Below, one piece after another: positions 14,070-19,146 of a DNA stretch of 19,146 bases. The DNA is from Oscillospiraceae bacterium (lineage in GTDB: Bacteria; Bacillota; Clostridia; Oscillospirales; Oscillospiraceae), in NCBI GenBank assembly GCA_015068335.1, contig SVKT01000017.1, positions 1-19,146 on the forward strand. Direction: 5' to 3'. The notes beneath the pieces were generated by a model. It searched no databases. It was not told the origin of the DNA and saw only the letters and a list, made by a program, of their open reading frames with translations. The position numbers were made by a program, and so were the translations under genes. Within the stretch, counting starts at the first letter, position 1. The number at the start of each line of letters is the position of its first letter.

Positions 14070-14888
14070 ATGAAGTTGAAGATCGGTTTTTCCTGCGATA
14101 CCGTTGATAAGCAGCAAGCGGAAACCGCCGCCCCCGTGAAATCCGAAACCGTTGTCCCCCGCAAATCGGTGGTGCAGGTGCAGTTTCCCAACCGCGGTTC
14201 TGCCCTGGCCTATTACAACGACCGCTTTGACCTGCGGGTCGGTGACTTCGTCTTTGTGGACGGCAAACTGGAAGGGCAGCGCGGCCGGGTGACCGCCGTC
14301 AATTATAACTTCAAGATCAAACTGTCCGACTATCAGCGCGTCATCGCTCTGGCGGACACCGCCGTGACCGGGCAGTTTCACTTCGCCGGCTCTCACGTTG
14401 TCACCTTCGACCGCTGTGCCCTCCCCGCCGAAAAGGTGGTCACCTGGTTCAATCCCCCCGCCAAAGAGGAGGACGAATTTGTCAGCGGCAGCGATGATTC
14501 GGCCTTCCGGCTGGATGACCTTGCGGGGATGAAGATCTCGCCCGAGATCGCCCAGCGCGGGCGGGACTACTACGTAAACAACAATGTGCTGTACCTCTGC
14601 CTTGACGGCAGCCGCGGCTACGCCATCGTTCAGGGCAACGAGGCCTACGAAGTCGAGCTTGCGTACCACGACGGCGAGATCAGCCGCCTGACCTGCTCCT
14701 GCTTTTGCAGTTACAACTGCAAGCACGAGTTCGCAGCAATGCTCCAACTCCGGGACACGCTGGATTACATTGAAAAGCACTACGCCGACGCATACGAGCG
14801 CACCGGCTATTTCGCCGCCGTCGCCAAGAGCACGCTGTTCTTCTTTGCGATGGACGGCAGCGATGCAGGCAGTTTTACGCTGAACTGA
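14070..14888 (+). CDS. SWIM zinc-finger protein
   Basis: The 272-residue cytosolic protein has a SWIM zinc finger near its C-terminus: Cys209-x-Cys211-x5-Cys217-x-His219, preceded by the usual strand pattern (YEVELAYHDGEISRLTCSC). SWIM domains bind DNA or proteins and occur in bacterial SNF2 helicase-linked proteins. The segment from about 35 to 95 (VVQVQFPNRGSALAYYNDRF, then a GDFVFVDGKLEGQRGRV stretch) looks like a small beta-barrel such as the PriA 3'-DNA-binding domain or PSP1, but I cannot be sure. The middle (about 130-150) is acidic and probably a linker. The start ATG has AAAAAGGAG at nine-base spacing; an ATG at 14037 lacks such a site and may lie on the -10 region (tagaat, 14033-14038). 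Function is not known; no helicase gene is adjacent. Confidence 0.85.
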   Translation: MKLKIGFSCDTVDKQQAETAAPVKSETVVPRKSVVQVQFPNRGSALAYYNDRFDLRVGDFVFVDGKLEGQRGRVTAVNYNFKIKLSDYQRVIALADTAVTGQFHFAGSHVVTFDRCALPAEKVVTWFNPPAKEEDEFVSGSDDSAFRLDDLAGMKISPEIAQRGRDYYVNNNVLYLCLDGSRGYAIVQGNEAYEVELAYHDGEISRLTCSCFCSYNCKHEFAAMLQLRDTLDYIEKHYADAYERTGYFAAVAKSTLFFFAMDGSDAGSFTLN

Positions 14889-14937
14889 TCTCCCCCCCGA
14901 CATTGGCTAAAAAAGTTGCCGCAGCAAAACCACGTTT

Positions 14938-14958
14938 CGTGTGCAACTCCGTGTGCAA
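14938..14958. repeat. Short tandem repeat in the SWIM gene-ssrA gap
   Basis: CGTGTGCAA occurs twice (14938-14946 and 14950-14958, 12-base period) in the otherwise featureless gap from 14889 to 15048. On the minus strand the stretch is open and codes for a repeated Leu-His-Thr pattern, but there is no start site or recognised domain. It could be the remnant of a gene. Confidence 0.5.
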
Positions 14959-15048
14959 TTTATGTCGATATCTTTGTATATGAGGGCACATAAGGCGCGC
15001 TCGTCCGCCTTTTCAAACGCCGCGCAAAAGCCGAAACCCATTGGAAAC

Positions 15049-15088
15049 AAAAAAATCTCCCGCACCCGTTATGGTTGCGGGAGATTTT
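15049..15088 (-). terminator. Intrinsic terminator of the tmRNA gene
   Basis: On the minus strand a stem (AAATCTCCCGCA with its complement, arms about 15076-15088 and 15052-15064) closes an 11-base loop and is followed by seven T residues. It starts 5 bases after the tmRNA CCA end. Confidence 0.9.
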
Positions 15089-15092
15089 CGTT

Positions 15093-15456
15093 TGGTGGAG
15101 GTGGGGGGAGTTGAACCCCCGTCCGAAAGCACTTTAACGGGACTTTCTCCGGGCGCAGACGGTTATTGCGGGAGTCTTCCTCCCTGTTCCCATCCCGGGC
15201 GGCAAGCCGTCACGCCGCCTGTTCAGGTAAGAGTCATAATGCGTGGGCGGGTCAACTCTTTCCCGCCTCACGGACGCCACATCAACGACGCCTTCCCCGG
15301 CCTGTGGCCTCTCCGGTTCAGACGGCCGCCTTTAATTAGGCAGCAACAGCAACAGTGTTGTTGTTATTTAATTTATAAATTGCCCGTTTTAAGGATGTCA
15401 GGCGCATCCGCCCGCTTGTCCCGCCTCCATACCCCCGTCGAAACCGGTACACCCCC
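15093..15456 (-). ncRNA. ssrA: Transfer-messenger RNA (tmRNA)
   Basis: tmRNA rescues ribosomes stalled on broken messages and tags the product for proteolysis, together with SmpB. The 5' end GGGGGTG pairs with CACCTCC before the discriminator A and encoded CCA to form the seven-base acceptor stem. The 5' part carries the tmRNA signature GGTTTCGACGGG and the 3' part a T-arm with GGTTCAACTCC. The 364-base length is normal for a one-piece tmRNA. The gene is downstream of smpB, a cyclophilin gene and a dehydrogenase gene on the same strand, with its own -10 element; a leader of about 50 bases would be trimmed by RNase P. Confidence 0.95.
15336..15383 (-). other. tmRNA proteolysis-tag reading frame
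   Basis: The resume codon GCA (15383-15381) opens a 15-codon frame ending in TAA, giving AIYKLNNNNTVAVAA. The length equals the B. subtilis tag. The C-terminal VAVAA replaces the usual ALAA read by ClpXP and is preceded by a run of four Asn. The choice of resume codon is inferred from length and position. Confidence 0.75.
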
Positions 15457-15513
15457 ATACTATCAGGAGGCCGCGATCGGCTCGGGAAGCCAGAGCCGGA
15501 AATTGCAATGGAG

Positions 15514-15545
15514 ATTATAACATACTTCCCGGAGGAAGTATGTTA
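15514..15545 (-). promoter_or_regulatory. Extended -10 promoter element of ssrA with overlapping palindrome
   Basis: The minus strand reads TGTTATAAT at 15522-15514, a TGn extended -10 box, with no good -35 box. A perfect 12-base inverted repeat (15518-15529 with 15534-15545, loop 4) overlaps it and covers the -35 region. The repeat lies 13 bases after the dehydrogenase stop but has no T-tract on that strand, so an operator is as likely as a terminator. Confidence 0.6.
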
Positions 15546-15558
15546 CAATTCCGTGAAT

Positions 15559-16317
15559 TTAAGTCTTTGCAAATTTGACCATCAGTTTTACCGGCACGAT
15601 TTTGGCCAGCACACGGTAAAACTTGTAGAACCCCTTCGGCGTGTAGATCGTGCGGCCATTCTTTGCCGCCCGCAGCGCGCCGCCTGCGGCCTTTCCCTGA
15701 TCGCAGTAAGGCAGCATCCGGAACATTTTGGAGTTGCCCGTGATGTTGCCCACATCCAGAAACTCGGTCTGCATAGGACCGGGACAAACCGCCGTGGCGG
15801 TAATGCCCCTGGGCTTCAATTCCTCGCTGATGCCCACGGTGAAGGAACTGACGAAGGCCTTGGTGGCGGAGTAGACCGTCATCCGCGGATTGGGACAGAA
15901 CGAGGCGATGGAGGACACGTTCAGGATGCGGCTTCCGCGCCCCATATAGGGCAGGGCCAGATTGGTCACGGCGGTCAGCGCCCGCAGATTCAGGTCGATC
16001 ATCCGGGTCTGGGAGGCCGTGTCCATTTCCCCGACATTGCCAAGATAGCCGCAGCCGGCGTTATTGATGAGCAGGCTGACTTCCGGCGCTTCCGCGGCCA
16101 GTTTGTCCCGCAGCACCGCGAAACTGTCCTCACGGCACAGATCCATCGGGATGCACTCCACCCGCTTACCGGGCAGAAGAGCCGCCGTTTCCTGCAACTG
16201 CTCCGCCCGGCGGGCGATGAGCCAGCAGCACTCCACCTCCGGGAACACCTCCGCCAGACGGCGAACGAACTCCCTTCCCAGTCCGGTGGACGCGCCGGTG
16301 ATGATGGCAGTTTTCAC
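15559..16317 (-). CDS. Short-chain dehydrogenase/reductase
   Basis: The 252-residue cytosolic enzyme has the classical SDR features: TGASTGLG (7-14) for NAD(P) binding, NNAG (85-88), Asn110, and the catalytic Ser136, Tyr149 and Lys153 (YSATK). A basic pair after the first strand (ARR, 35-37) favours NADPH. The C-terminal 30 residues are basic and partly hydrophobic (GFYKFYRVLAKIVPVKLMVK), as in SDRs that attach to membranes or act on lipids, so the substrate could be a lipid or ketone; it is not identifiable. The start is GTG at 16317 with AAAGGAGGCGG upstream; no ATG lies nearby. It is the third gene of the smpB-cyclophilin unit, 23 bases after the cyclophilin gene, and precedes ssrA. Confidence 0.9.
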   Translation of the reverse strand: MKTAIITGASTGLGREFVRRLAEVFPEVECCWLIARRAEQLQETAALLPGKRVECIPMDLCREDSFAVLRDKLAAEAPEVSLLINNAGCGYLGNVGEMDTASQTRMIDLNLRALTAVTNLALPYMGRGSRILNVSSIASFCPNPRMTVYSATKAFVSSFTVGISEELKPRGITATAVCPGPMQTEFLDVGNITGNSKMFRMLPYCDQGKAAGGALRAAKNGRTIYTPKGFYKFYRVLAKIVPVKLMVKFAKT

Positions 16318-16340
16318 GAAACCGCCTCCTTTATTCGAAA

Positions 16341-16865
16341 TCAGTGGGTCTCGGGAGCGGGATACTCCACACCCAGGGTGTCCACGCGGATGGAGGCGAT
16401 CACCACATCCTTCTTGGGCTTGTCGTTGAACATATTGCGCTGGACGCGGGAGATATCGATGGCGATCTGCTCACCCTCGGTGATCTTGCCGAAGGCGGCG
16501 TACTGGCCGTCCAGATGGGGCGCAGGCGCCACCATAACGAAGAACTGGCTGCCGGCGGAGTTAGGTGCCATCGTGCGGGCCATAGACAGCACGCCGGTGG
16601 TGTGCAGCAGATCGTTCTGGGTAAAGCCGTTGCCGGCGAACTCGCCGTGGATCTGGTAGCCGGGGCCGCCCATACCGGTGCCGTTGGGGCAGCCGCCCTG
16701 GATCATAAAGCCGGGGATAACACGGTGGAAGATCAGGCCGTCATAATAGCCCTTGTTGGCCAGAGAGATGAAGTTATTGACGGTGTTGGGTGCCTTTTCG
16801 GGATACAGTTCGCCGCGCATCACGCGGCCGTCTTCCATAGTGATGGTAACAATGGGGTTGGACAT
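16341..16865 (-). CDS. Cyclophilin-type peptidyl-prolyl cis-trans isomerase
   Basis: The 174-residue protein is a single cyclophilin domain that speeds prolyl bond isomerisation during protein folding. The key motifs are FHRVIPGFMIQGG (catalytic Arg48, Gln56), GTGMGGPGY, GSQFFV (Gln107, Phe108) and HLDGQYAAFGKI. No signal peptide is present, so it is cytosolic. An in-frame C-terminal extension of about 15 residues ends in EYPAPETH. The ATG starts two bases after the smpB stop and its ribosome site (AAAGGA) lies within the end of smpB, so it is cotranslated from the same message. It is an ordinary member of the family. Confidence 0.93.
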   Translation of the reverse strand: MSNPIVTITMEDGRVMRGELYPEKAPNTVNNFISLANKGYYDGLIFHRVIPGFMIQGGCPNGTGMGGPGYQIHGEFAGNGFTQNDLLHTTGVLSMARTMAPNSAGSQFFVMVAPAPHLDGQYAAFGKITEGEQIAIDISRVQRNMFNDKPKKDVVIASIRVDTLGVEYPAPETH

Positions 16866-16867
16866 AG

Positions 16868-17341
16868 TTATCGATTCCTTTCTTTCATCGAGCGGTCGAT
16901 CTCCCGCTTTGCGTCGCGCGCGGCGGTGGCGTCACGCTTATCGTAATTTTTCTTGCCCTTGCACAGGCCGATCTCCACCTTGACCCGGGCATCCTTGAAG
17001 TAGACGGACAGCGGCACCAGCGTGTAGCCGTCCTGCTTGATGAGGGCGTGGAGTTTGCGGATCTCCCGCTTGTGCATCAGCAGTCTGCGGGTGCGGACAG
17101 GGTCGCGGTTGAAGATATTGCCCTTTTCATAGGGCGAGATGTGCATACTGTGGACGAACATCTCACCGTCCTTGACGGTGCAGTACGAGTCTTTCAGGTT
17201 CAGCGTGCCGGCGCGGATGGACTTGACCTCCGTGCCGAACAGTTCGATGCCCGCCTCGTAGCGATCCTCCACGAAGTAATCGTGGAAAGCCTTGCGGTTT
17301 TGGGCTGCGATTTTGATCCCCTTTTTCTCCGTGGAACTCAC
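16868..17341 (-). CDS. smpB: SsrA-binding protein SmpB
   Basis: The 157-residue protein binds tmRNA and places it in the ribosomal A site. It carries the family landmarks KGIKIAAQNRKAFHDYFVEDRYEAGIEL-type start (residues 7-35), GTEVKSIRAGTLNLKDSY, HISPYEKGNIFN, RTRRLLMHKREIRKL, KDARVKVEIGLCKGKK and the basic C-terminal tail KRDATAARDAKREIDRSMKERNR region, which enters the mRNA channel. The start is GTG at 17341 with only a weak site (ACGGGGTGAG); no better start exists. It is the first gene of a minus-strand unit, has its own promoter, and its RNA partner ssrA is encoded 1.4 kb downstream on the same strand. Confidence 0.95.
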   Translation of the reverse strand: MSSTEKKGIKIAAQNRKAFHDYFVEDRYEAGIELFGTEVKSIRAGTLNLKDSYCTVKDGEMFVHSMHISPYEKGNIFNRDPVRTRRLLMHKREIRKLHALIKQDGYTLVPLSVYFKDARVKVEIGLCKGKKNYDKRDATAARDAKREIDRSMKERNR

Positions 17342-17365
17342 CCCGTTTTATTGGAAAGTTTTTAT

Positions 17366-17394
17366 AGTATATCACGGTTTTTTGCAATCTTCAA
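17366..17394 (-). promoter_or_regulatory. Promoter of the smpB unit
   Basis: On the minus strand TTGAAG (17394-17389), 17 bases, TATACT (17371-17366), 25 bases before the GTG start of smpB. It is divergent from the NUDIX promoter, whose -35 box starts 14 bases away. Confidence 0.82.
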
Positions 17395-17408
17395 GAGAAA
17401 GAGCAGAC

Positions 17409-17437
17409 TTGGCAACGGGCACTTCCTGTGATATAAT
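17409..17437 (+). promoter_or_regulatory. Promoter of the NUDIX-walR-walK unit
   Basis: TTGGCA (17409-17414), 17 bases, TATAAT (17432-17437), with a TGa extended -10. Start codon of the NUDIX gene is 51 bases downstream. No separate promoter is obvious before the response regulator gene. Confidence 0.85.
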
Positions 17438-17488
17438 AAAGTGATTATAACTATGTTTCGGCAAAGTTAACCGGGAGGGAACTGGCCA

Positions 17489-18028
17489 ATGACGGATCTG
17501 ACCGAAAAAACACTACGGCGGGAGGAAAAATTCCACGGCCGCATCGTCAGCGTCCACGTGGACGAAGTGCTGCTGCCCAACGGGCACACCGCCTGCCGCG
17601 AGGTGGTGGAGCACAACGGCGGCGTGGCGGTTTTGGCGCTGGACGATGACAACAACGCCCTGCTGGTCACCCAGTACCGCTATGTATTCGGCAAACTGAT
17701 GCCGGAGATCCCCGCCGGCAAACTGGACGCGGGAGAAGACCCGTCGGCAGGCGCCCTGCGGGAACTGCGGGAGGAGACCGGCGCCGTGCCGGAGGAATTT
17801 GTCTCTCTGGGCGCCATTCTCCCCTCTCCCGGCTGTTACAGCGAGGTGCTGCACCTGTTTTTTGCCAGAGGACTGCACTTCGAGGAACAAGCCCTGGATC
17901 CGGACGAATTTTTGAACGTGGAGCGCGTTCCCTTCGACGAACTGCTGCGCCGCTGTATGGCCGGCGAGATCGAGGACGCCAAGACCGTGACCGCCGTTCT
18001 GAAAGCCAAGTTGCAGTTCGGCCTTTGA
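17489..18028 (+). CDS. NUDIX hydrolase, ADP-ribose pyrophosphatase type
   Basis: The 179-residue cytosolic enzyme has a complete NUDIX box from Gly77 to Ala99: G-x5-E83-x7-R91-E92-L-R-E95-E96-T-G. The Glu residues bind the metal ions. The preceding segment QYRYVFGKLMPEIPAGKLDAGE is typical of the ADP-ribose pyrophosphatase (NudF) group, which splits ADP-ribose to AMP and ribose 5-phosphate and prevents protein ADP-ribosylation. The downstream PSPGCYSEVLHLFFARGL fits that group too. The ATG has GGGAGGG at about ten-base spacing. It is the first gene of a unit with a WalR-like regulator gene that starts 28 bases after its stop codon. The substrate is inferred from family resemblance. Confidence 0.9.
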   Translation: MTDLTEKTLRREEKFHGRIVSVHVDEVLLPNGHTACREVVEHNGGVAVLALDDDNNALLVTQYRYVFGKLMPEIPAGKLDAGEDPSAGALRELREETGAVPEEFVSLGAILPSPGCYSEVLHLFFARGLHFEEQALDPDEFLNVERVPFDELLRRCMAGEIEDAKTVTAVLKAKLQFGL

Positions 18029-18055
18029 TACGAAGATACTTCGGGAGGTTCGCTT

Positions 18056-18766
18056 ATGAACAGTCAGAAAACCATCCTCATCGTGGAGGACGAAAAAAAC
18101 ATCGTGGATATTCTGCGCTTCAACCTCCAACGGGAGGGGTTCCGCACCTGCGAGGCCTATGACGGCGAGGACGGTCTGAACAAGGCCCGCACGGAAAACC
18201 CGGATCTGATCCTGCTGGACGTGATGCTGCCGAAAATGATCGGCTTTGACGTGTGCAAGACCCTGCGCGCCGAGGGCAACAACGTGCCCGTGATCATCCT
18301 CACTGCCCGGGAGGAGGAATCCGACAAGGTCCTGGGTCTGGAAATCGGCGCAGACGACTATATCACCAAGCCTTTCTCTATGCGGGAACTGACGGCGCGC
18401 ATCAGCGCCAACATCCGCCGCAGCGGTATGGCTGCGCCCTCCGCCGCCTCCGCTGCCGCCAGCGCGATGCCCGTGGCCGGTGAACTCTCCATCAACACGG
18501 ACAGTCACCAGGTCTTCCGCGGCGGCGCTGTGGTGGAACTGACCCAGAGGGAATACGAACTGCTCACCTTCCTTGCCAGCCACCCCAACAAGGTCTACTC
18601 CCGCGTGGACCTGATGGAGCAGGTCTGGAACTACGGCTATGTGGGCAGCGATGTGCGCACGGTGGACGTCACCGTCCGCCGCCTGCGGGAAAAGATCGAG
18701 GCCGACCCCGCCAACCCCGTCTACATTCTGACCCGCCGCGGCGTGGGATACTATTTTTCCGTGTAA
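18056..18766 (+). CDS. walR: OmpR/PhoB-family response regulator, WalR-like
   Basis: The 236-residue protein has a receiver domain with Asp12, phosphoacceptor Asp55 (LILLDVMLP), Thr83 and Lys105 (TKPF). A winged-helix DNA-binding domain follows from about 140 to 236. Between them lies a low-complexity Ala/Ser linker of about 20 residues (around 122-142), which is unlike standard WalR. The motifs VLGLEIGADDYITKPFSMREL, SDVRTVDVTVRRLREKIE and TRRGVGYY match WalR (YycF), the regulator of cell-wall growth and turnover in Firmicutes. PhoB is the alternative. The ATG has GGGAGG at eight-base spacing. A sensor kinase gene follows within 33 bases, so the pair is a two-component system. Without the rest of the kinase I cannot exclude another signal. 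Confidence 0.9.
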   Translation: MNSQKTILIVEDEKNIVDILRFNLQREGFRTCEAYDGEDGLNKARTENPDLILLDVMLPKMIGFDVCKTLRAEGNNVPVIILTAREEESDKVLGLEIGADDYITKPFSMRELTARISANIRRSGMAAPSAASAAASAMPVAGELSINTDSHQVFRGGAVVELTQREYELLTFLASHPNKVYSRVDLMEQVWNYGYVGSDVRTVDVTVRRLREKIEADPANPVYILTRRGVGYYFSV

Positions 18767-18798
18767 AGTACGTTCCCTTGTAAAGGACGGTGAATACT

Positions 18799-19146
18799 TT
18801 GTTCCGCAGTCTGCATATGAAACTGACGCTGATCCTGCTGCTGCTCATCCTGTCGCTGATGGCGGTTATGGGCACCTTTCTGACCACCAGCGTCTCCAAC
18901 TTCTATATCAACACATTCTACCAGCAGATGAGCGATGTGTTTGGCGAGGACAGCCGCGATTTTGTCGCCTCCCTGCGCAGCGAGGCGGCACAGCCGGACG
19001 GCGCGGAGCGCATCCGCAATATGCTGGACTCCAACGCCGGCAATCTGGGCATCGACTACCGCACCCGAAACTTTTTCGTGCTGGACGGCGCCACCGGTGC
19101 CTATCTTGTGGGCTCCGCGGACGCCGCCTCCCTGCCCCGGGAGCAG
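18799..19146 (+). CDS. Sensor histidine kinase, N-terminal part (WalK-like), cut by window end
   Basis: The frame is open to the last base (116 codons) and reads MFRSLHMKLTLILLLLILSL and on: a short basic start, one hydrophobic helix (about 10-32), then an extracellular region of mixed polarity with FFVLDGATGAYLVGSAD, which resembles a PAS-like sensing domain. This is the N-terminal plan of WalK and PhoR kinases. The catalytic domains lie beyond the window. The preferred start is TTG at 18799, with GGTGA five bases before it; an in-frame GTG at 18790 would place the site too close, and an ATG at 18817 has none. It begins 32 bases after the response regulator stop and is surely cotranscribed. 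Confidence 0.82.
   Translation, partial: MFRSLHMKLTLILLLLILSLMAVMGTFLTTSVSNFYINTFYQQMSDVFGEDSRDFVASLRSEAAQPDGAERIRNMLDSNAGNLGIDYRTRNFFVLDGATGAYLVGSADAASLPREQ

Noticed and set aside
14013..14903. Minus-strand open frame antisense to the SWIM protein gene
   Set aside because: No known domain; the plus strand has the SWIM motif and a good ribosome site.
15041..15520. Plus-strand open frame of 159 codons across the tmRNA region
   Set aside because: It is the complement of ssrA and its terminator; tmRNA structure explains the sequence.
15518..15545. Intrinsic terminator for the short-chain dehydrogenase gene
   Set aside because: The hairpin is perfect, but the following minus-strand bases are TAATCTCC with no T-tract, so I list it as a palindrome of uncertain role.
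18034..18046. Small inverted repeat (cgaag-ata-cttcg) between the NUDIX and walR-like genes
   Set aside because: Only five base pairs and no T-tract; too weak to call a terminator, and it sits just before a ribosome site.
17513..18583. Minus-strand open frame antisense to the NUDIX and WalR-like genes
   Set aside because: Gly/Val/His-rich product with no family; both plus-strand genes have full motifs.
1..19146. CRISPR array, transposon ends, prophage or toxin-antitoxin pair
   Set aside because: No regularly spaced repeats, terminal inverted repeats, transposase or phage structural genes were seen; the small XRE protein is paired with a binding protein, not a toxin.

Overview
The window looks like chromosomal DNA of a GC-rich, Gram-positive, anaerobic Clostridia member, most like the Oscillospiraceae. 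The evidence is the strong AGGAGG-type ribosome binding sites, several GTG/TTG starts, a PdaA-type deacetylase with a SleB-type wall hydrolase (spore-former functions), a superoxide-reductase domain (anaerobe), a meso-diaminopimelate dehydrogenase, and a WalR/WalK-like pair. The family placement is inference from protein flavour; no marker here fixes the species. There is no CRISPR array, insertion sequence, tRNA gene or intact mobile element.

Layout. (1) 1-618: 3' end of IMP dehydrogenase (guaB) and its terminator. (2) 3551-623, minus strand: a five-gene unit of a small XRE repressor-like protein, a membrane-anchored PstS-like binding protein and three small polytopic membrane proteins. A 16-bp palindrome covers the -10 box of its promoter. 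(3) 7359-3566, minus strand: a PadR regulator followed by three tandem DUF2812 membrane paralogs. Two identical AATATCG-N5-CGATATT palindromes mark the promoter. (4) 7497-10957: a secreted SleB-type hydrolase with a copper-amine-oxidase-like N-terminal domain, a TIGR04255 protein, a DEDDh exonuclease (minus) and a PdaA-type polysaccharide deacetylase. (5) 10956-14888: diaminopimelate dehydrogenase (minus), an XRE-desulfoferrodoxin fusion (plus), an ArsB/CitMHS-type permease (minus) and a SWIM zinc-finger protein (plus). (6) 17394-15049, minus strand: smpB, a cyclophilin, a short-chain dehydrogenase, then the tmRNA gene ssrA with its own promoter. Both trans-translation partners are therefore within 2.4 kb. 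(7) 17409-19146, plus strand: a NUDIX ADP-ribose pyrophosphatase, a WalR-like response regulator and the N-terminus of its sensor kinase, cut by the window end.

How the parts fit. Two gene groups (2 and 3) have the same logic: a small DNA-binding protein as first gene, a clear palindromic operator on its promoter, and only membrane proteins downstream. Both look like autoregulated envelope-sensing or envelope-response cassettes of unknown purpose, and they are the best candidates for undescribed biology here. The XRE-superoxide reductase fusion is a third: a putative regulator that appears to keep all the metal ligands of an enzyme. Most of the remaining genes are housekeeping or cell-wall genes separated by compact promoter/terminator regions, many of them readable as near-consensus sigma-A promoters with 17-bp spacers.
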